This document shows, piece by piece, positions 59,984-64,000 of a DNA stretch of 64,000 nt. The notes under the pieces are model-generated. The model did no database searches, had not been told where the DNA came from, and saw only the letters and a list, made by a program, of their open reading frames with translations. Each line of letters starts with the position of its first letter. Within the stretch, counting starts at the first letter, position 1. The stretch is from Candidatus Zixiibacteriota bacterium. Its GTDB lineage: Bacteria; RBG-13-66-14; B26-G2; WVWN01. The stretch lies in assembly GCA_030613505.1 (NCBI GenBank), contig JAUWLW010000006.1, forward strand, positions 18,566 to 82,565. The letters run 5' to 3'. Both the position numbers and the translations under genes were made by a program.

Positions 59984-62900
59984 ATGAAGTATTATGCTAT
60001 TTCCGTCGTCTTATTATCTTCCCTTATAGCAGGAACCGCCGTCGCCGACGGCCATACCTCCGAGGCGCCGCCGCCCGTCGGCCCGGACTACGCGAAAAAC
60101 CCGCCGGCGAGCGCGGACGCGGCGCTCGAGGACGCCCGTTCATATTTCGACGAGGGCTCCTACAAGTGGGCGCTGGCCGCGGCCGAGGAGCTCGCCAAGC
60201 GCTGGCCCGATAGCCACGCTCGAGCGGAGGGCGACCTGGTCGCGCTGCGCTGCTACCTCCAACTCGAGATGTGGCCCCAGGCTGACGCGGGCTTCGCGGC
60301 GTACTTCAAGCGCCATAAGAAGTCGGTATGGGCCGCGGACGCCGCGGACGTGCTGGTGGACGCGTACTCCGAGACGCGCGACGTATACGACAGCTGGGGC
60401 TGGCAGTCGTACCTCGGCGAGAAGTACGACTTCTACGTCTACGGCGACGAGGACGACCGCGCCAAATTCGACAAGCTGCGACGGCGCGTGTTGAAGCAGG
60501 CCAAATCGGTATACCGGGGTCTGATTAAGAAGGCCGCCGGCGAGGAGCGGGCCTACCTCGCCGACCGCCTGGTCGCGAATTACCTAATCGTGTACGCGTA
60601 CTTCGACTGGGAACGCGGCGACTCGAGCCGCGGGTACGGCCGGCGCGGGTCGTACCTCAAGGAAGTAGGCCGCTTCGAGATGAGCGACGACATGCGCTCT
60701 ATCCTGGCCGTCGAGGAGGCGCTCCTCGAGTTCGGCTTCATGCCGGCCGACGAGGCCGCGTGGGAGGCGGCGAACCTTGCCCCCGACGAATATGACCGTT
60801 GGCTGCAGGAGCGGCGCTTCGCCGCCGGCCGCGCGAGGTTGGAGGAGATTGCGGCCTCGTACGGCGACGCGCCGGGGGCGCTGGTGGCGCGGGCGGCGCT
60901 CGCCCACTACGACGTGACGTACCTGGACGAGCCGGCCGCGGCCGCCACGGCCTTCGACGAGCTCGCCGATTCGCTTGAGAGCGAAACCTACGCCGAGTTG
61001 AACCGGCGGTACGCGCGGCACCTGCGCGAGCCGGCGCTGGCGGTGTTGCACGTCGACGCCGACCCGGCGAAGACGCCGCTGGTATCCGTTGAGCTGGCCT
61101 GCCGCATAATCCCCGACGTCGAGCTTAGAATTTACGACGTCGACCCGGCGAAGTACCTTGAGCTCCAACGCGAGCTCGACGCGGTCGAGGCCGTCGTGGA
61201 AGGAGGCGCCGAAGAGGAAGGCCAGGGTGTGGGCCGCGTCGAGGAGTACCGTCCCATCCCGACGCCGCAGCTGCCGGGGGTGCGGGGAGAGGTCGCGAGC
61301 TGGACCGTCGCCACCGGCTGCGAGGAGGGCGACTACCACATCAAGAGAGTGCTCGCGACGCGCGACGACCTGGCGCCGGGGCTGTACGTAGTCGAGGCGC
61401 GCGCGGGGGACGAGCTCTCGCGGGCGATGTTCTTGCTGACGGGGGCCGCGGCCTTGACGGCCACCGACAACGAGGACCTCTTCCTCCAACTCGTCGACGC
61501 GCAAACCGGCGCGCCGGCGACGCTGGGCGACATTTGGGCCTACAATATCTATTACAAGCCGGACGAGCGCGGGTATAACAAGGAGTTCGTGGATGCCGTC
61601 GACGTGGACGCGGCGCCGCGCGGCGACGGCGTCTTAATCGACCTCACCGGGTTCCAGAAGGGCAGCACCGCGTTTTTCGTGCTCGAGTCGGCGCTCGGGC
61701 CCGCCGTCTACAGGTGCAATACCGCCTGGCAGGTGCGCGACCGCGACGGCGTAGCGGGGACCGTGATAACGGACCGGCCGCTCTACCGCCCGGGCGACAA
61801 AGTATCGTTCAAGGGCATCGTGCGCCGGGTGGATTACGTCGAGAAGGTCCTGGCGCCGCTCGCGGGCCGGGAAGTCGACGTCGTCGTCGCCTCGCCCGAC
61901 GGCCAGGAGGTCTGGAAGGACAAGGCCGTCACGGACGAGTTCGGCACCGTCGCCGGCGAGCTCGAGCTCCCGGCGGGCGTGCGGTTGGGCCGCCAGACGA
62001 TATACCTGAGGTGGGAGGAGGAGAAGAAGAAATACTCGGTATGCGGCACCTTCGACCTCGAGGAATACGAGAAGCCCGAGTACGAGGTCGTCGCCACCGG
62101 GGTCAAGGACCGGTACTTCTCGGGCGAGAAGGTGGAGCTCGACGTCGTCGGCTCGTACTACTTCGGCGCGCCCATGGCCGGCGCCGCGCTGTCGTACCAG
62201 GTATATCGCAGCGGCTACACGCCCAAAGAATACGAGTACGATAAGCTTGTCAAGAAGGGCGAGGGCGTGCTGGACGCCGAAGGTAAATTCCGGCTGGCCT
62301 TCGACACGCCGTGGGCCAAGCGGTACGACAATTACTTCAACATATATCTCAAGTTGACGGACGTGAGCCAGCGCGTCGTCGAGGAGACGGCCTACGCCAA
62401 CACGTATAAGACGGACCGCTTCGTCAGCCTTTCGACGGATAAGTACGACTACCGCGCGGGCGAGACGGTGAAGGTGGACCTCTGGGTCGACGACTGGTAC
62501 GACAACCCGGTCTCGGCCGAGGTCGCGGTCGCGGCGTACGAGTACCTGTGGGACAACGAGCGCGGGTACTACCGCGGCGACGTGCTCTACGAGACGCGCG
62601 CGGTCACCGACGCCGACGGCCAGGGCGTAACCGAGTTCGAGTTGGTCGAGCCGCCCGACGAGGTGGAAGTCGTCGCCCGGGTGACGGGTACCAACGGCGC
62701 CGAGTACGAGACGTCCACCACCGTCGAGTTCGTGGCCGGGCCGGCGGAGACGACGGTCCGCAAGCCGGAGATAGGCATAAACGTCAGCGACAACTACCCG
62801 ACGCTGGGCGACGAGGTCGAGGTCTCGCTGGAGTCGCGCTTCGACGACGCCGAGTGTTTGATAACGGTTTACTCGGGCCGCGTCGTCGGCGTCCGACACG

Positions 62901-64000
62901 TCAAGTTGTCGGAGGCCGAGCTGGGCTCGAGCGCGACGTTCACGCTGGCGGTGGACGACGCCATGGTCCCCTCCTGCACGCTCTACGCCGCCGTAATACG
63001 TGACGGCTCCTCCTGGTCCGACAACGAGTCGTTGTACGTGACCAATACCGACGTCCGGATGAAGGTGGAGGTGGAGGCCGGCCGCGACGTGTACCGGCCG
63101 CGCGACGAGGCGACGGTAACGGTCACGTGCGCCGACCCCGCCGGCCTGCCGCTGGCCGCGGACGTCTCGCTGGCCGCGGTGGACGCGTCGCTGTTGGCGC
63201 TGCGGCCCGACCGGACGTACGCCGTCCCCGGTACGTTCGAGGGCGCGCTGGGCCGCTACGGCTATCTGCAGCAGGACGACTCGCTCGGCGACCGCGGCTT
63301 CGTGGGCCGCGCCGTCTTCTGGTTCCCCTACTACCCGTATTACTACGAAGCGTCCGGGACCCTCTTCGTTCCGGAGGACGCCGAACGTTGGGGCCCGGCC
63401 GCGGGGATGCTCGAGCGCCTCTACCTCCCGGCCTTCATCGATCCGGGCCTCGAGGCGTACTTCCAAATAGCCGACGTGGACCTGCTGGGGCGCGAGGCGG
63501 CGTATTACTGGGCGCGGGGCGACCGCGGCATAGGGCTCGTCGATTCTCTTTCGAGTGTAGCTTACCGCGGCGGCATGGGCGCCGGCGGCGGTTACGGCAT
63601 GGGGGGCGCGGCTACTACCGAAGAGGGGGAAGCGTTCGCCGAACCCTCCGCCTCGCCGCCGATGGAGGCGGACGAGAAGGCGCGGAAAGAGGTAGCCGAC
63701 AAGGGGAAGGCCGGCGAGTTCGCCGAGGCCGAGGTCCGCGAGGAGTTCGCCGACACCGCGGTGTGGCTGCCGCACGTGCGCACCTCCGAGGGCGGCGACG
63801 CGGAAGCTTCGTTCAAGCTCCCCGATAACCTGACCGAGTGGCGCCTGATGGCGCTCGCGCTCGACAGCGGCCAGCGCTTCGGCTGGGGCTCGAGCTCGTT
63901 CGAGGTCAACAAGTTCGTCATCGCCCGCTTGAAGGCGCCGCGCTACTTCGTCGCCGGCGACGTCGCGCGCTTGACGGCCATAGGCCACAATTATTTAAAG
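59984..64000 (+). CDS. alpha-2-macroglobulin-like protein, partial (3' end beyond window)
   Basis: Open for 1,339 residues to the window edge. Signal peptide MKYYAISVVLLSSLIAGTAVA, a helical N-terminal region with TPR-like spacing (about 45-330), then MG domains. TDRPLYRPGDKVSFKGIVR near residue 597 is the MG2 signature, several beta-sandwich units follow, and near 1250-1300 FADTAVWLPHVRTSEGGDAEASFKLPDNLTEWRLMALA is the A2M core domain. The thioester region, if present, lies beyond the edge. Bacterial homologues are periplasmic or surface protease traps. A 784-residue antisense opening over this gene is a shadow of its GC-rich codons. Confidence 0.88.
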   Translation, partial: MKYYAISVVLLSSLIAGTAVADGHTSEAPPPVGPDYAKNPPASADAALEDARSYFDEGSYKWALAAAEELAKRWPDSHARAEGDLVALRCYLQLEMWPQADAGFAAYFKRHKKSVWAADAADVLVDAYSETRDVYDSWGWQSYLGEKYDFYVYGDEDDRAKFDKLRRRVLKQAKSVYRGLIKKAAGEERAYLADRLVANYLIVYAYFDWERGDSSRGYGRRGSYLKEVGRFEMSDDMRSILAVEEALLEFGFMPADEAAWEAANLAPDEYDRWLQERRFAAGRARLEEIAASYGDAPGALVARAALAHYDVTYLDEPAAAATAFDELADSLESETYAELNRRYARHLREPALAVLHVDADPAKTPLVSVELACRIIPDVELRIYDVDPAKYLELQRELDAVEAVVEGGAEEEGQGVGRVEEYRPIPTPQLPGVRGEVASWTVATGCEEGDYHIKRVLATRDDLAPGLYVVEARAGDELSRAMFLLTGAAALTATDNEDLFLQLVDAQTGAPATLGDIWAYNIYYKPDERGYNKEFVDAVDVDAAPRGDGVLIDLTGFQKGSTAFFVLESALGPAVYRCNTAWQVRDRDGVAGTVITDRPLYRPGDKVSFKGIVRRVDYVEKVLAPLAGREVDVVVASPDGQEVWKDKAVTDEFGTVAGELELPAGVRLGRQTIYLRWEEEKKKYSVCGTFDLEEYEKPEYEVVATGVKDRYFSGEKVELDVVGSYYFGAPMAGAALSYQVYRSGYTPKEYEYDKLVKKGEGVLDAEGKFRLAFDTPWAKRYDNYFNIYLKLTDVSQRVVEETAYANTYKTDRFVSLSTDKYDYRAGETVKVDLWVDDWYDNPVSAEVAVAAYEYLWDNERGYYRGDVLYETRAVTDADGQGVTEFELVEPPDEVEVVARVTGTNGAEYETSTTVEFVAGPAETTVRKPEIGINVSDNYPTLGDEVEVSLESRFDDAECLITVYSGRVVGVRHVKLSEAELGSSATFTLAVDDAMVPSCTLYAAVIRDGSSWSDNESLYVTNTDVRMKVEVEAGRDVYRPRDEATVTVTCADPAGLPLAADVSLAAVDASLLALRPDRTYAVPGTFEGALGRYGYLQQDDSLGDRGFVGRAVFWFPYYPYYYEASGTLFVPEDAERWGPAAGMLERLYLPAFIDPGLEAYFQIADVDLLGREAAYYWARGDRGIGLVDSLSSVAYRGGMGAGGGYGMGGAATTEEGEAFAEPSASPPMEADEKARKEVADKGKAGEFAEAEVREEFADTAVWLPHVRTSEGGDAEASFKLPDNLTEWRLMALALDSGQRFGWGSSSFEVNKFVIARLKAPRYFVAGDVARLTAIGHNYLK

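Noticed and set aside
61634-63988. 784-codon antisense open frame
   Set aside because: It lies entirely over the macroglobulin gene, has Arg/Val/Gly-biased composition expected from the reverse of GC-ending codons, and no ribosome site or domain.

Overview
The window is about 64 kb of high-GC bacterial chromosome from a Gram-negative organism. Envelope signs include two heptosyltransferase-like GT9 genes, an MlaE permease, a beta-barrel protein, many lipoproteins, a PorV/PorQ-family barrel and a subtilase with a T9SS-type C-terminal domain. That mix suggests the FCB side of the tree or a related candidate phylum. I cannot assign a named taxon from sequence alone. No CRISPR array, transposase, phage or rRNA was seen.

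Layout. 1-7.4 kb: partial PorV-like gene, a degenerate ion-channel-like protein, a tiny DUF2292 gene behind a palindromic promoter, a lipoprotein, selD (itself a selenoprotein with an in-frame UGA), a P-loop kinase coupled to a GT4 glycosyltransferase, a GT-C membrane protein and a mscL gene broken by an amber codon. 7.4-13.3 kb: a GT87-type gene next to P5C dehydrogenase, and two more membrane glycosyltransferase-like genes. 13.3-17.3 kb: HEAT protein, prs, tRNA-Gln and dnaA, with AT-rich, DnaA-box-containing flanks. 17.3-22.3 kb: ABC-2 exporter plus YdjC deacetylase, a tagged beta-propeller protein and glgC. 22.3-30 kb: subtilase, four tandem paralogous lipoproteins, a barrel protein and a second tagged propeller protein. 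30-41.8 kb: glgD-like gene, then the classical origin-proximal block parB-parA-(parS)-rsmG-mnmG-mnmE-khpB-yidC-yidD-rnpA-rpmH, all on the minus strand, with one AT-rich pentapeptide gene between mnmE and mnmG. 41.8-47.4 kb: two GT9 genes, mlaE, rsmI, a probable orphan small RNA, a DUF3800 gene and nadE. 47.4-57.4 kb: tandem GT-C/CBM-like fusion paralogues, polA, a single-chain restriction-modification enzyme and a small lipoprotein. 57.4-64 kb: lipoprotein, tRNA-Leu, a third tagged propeller protein and a large alpha-2-macroglobulin-like protein that runs off the end.

Two patterns stand out. (1) Twice, an accessory gene sits directly behind a housekeeping gene on the same strand, and a second, diverged copy of the housekeeping gene's last codons lies just past the accessory gene (GT87 behind P5C dehydrogenase; the R-M gene behind polA). 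This looks like cargo arriving with a replacement 3' end and displacing the old one. (2) Three dispersed secreted propeller-type proteins end in the same ~14-residue tail (V-x-P-[AS]-S-[LV]-G-R-[VI]-K-A-L-[FM]-R at the carboxyl end), encoded by diverged nucleotides, which looks like an uncharacterised C-terminal sorting or anchoring tag.

Pathways: glgC, the glgD-like gene and a GT4 suggest alpha-glucan or sucrose-type storage metabolism; six polytopic GT-C-like genes, two GT9 genes and the ABC-2/YdjC unit suggest heavy investment in surface glycoconjugates; selD implies selenium use elsewhere in the genome.
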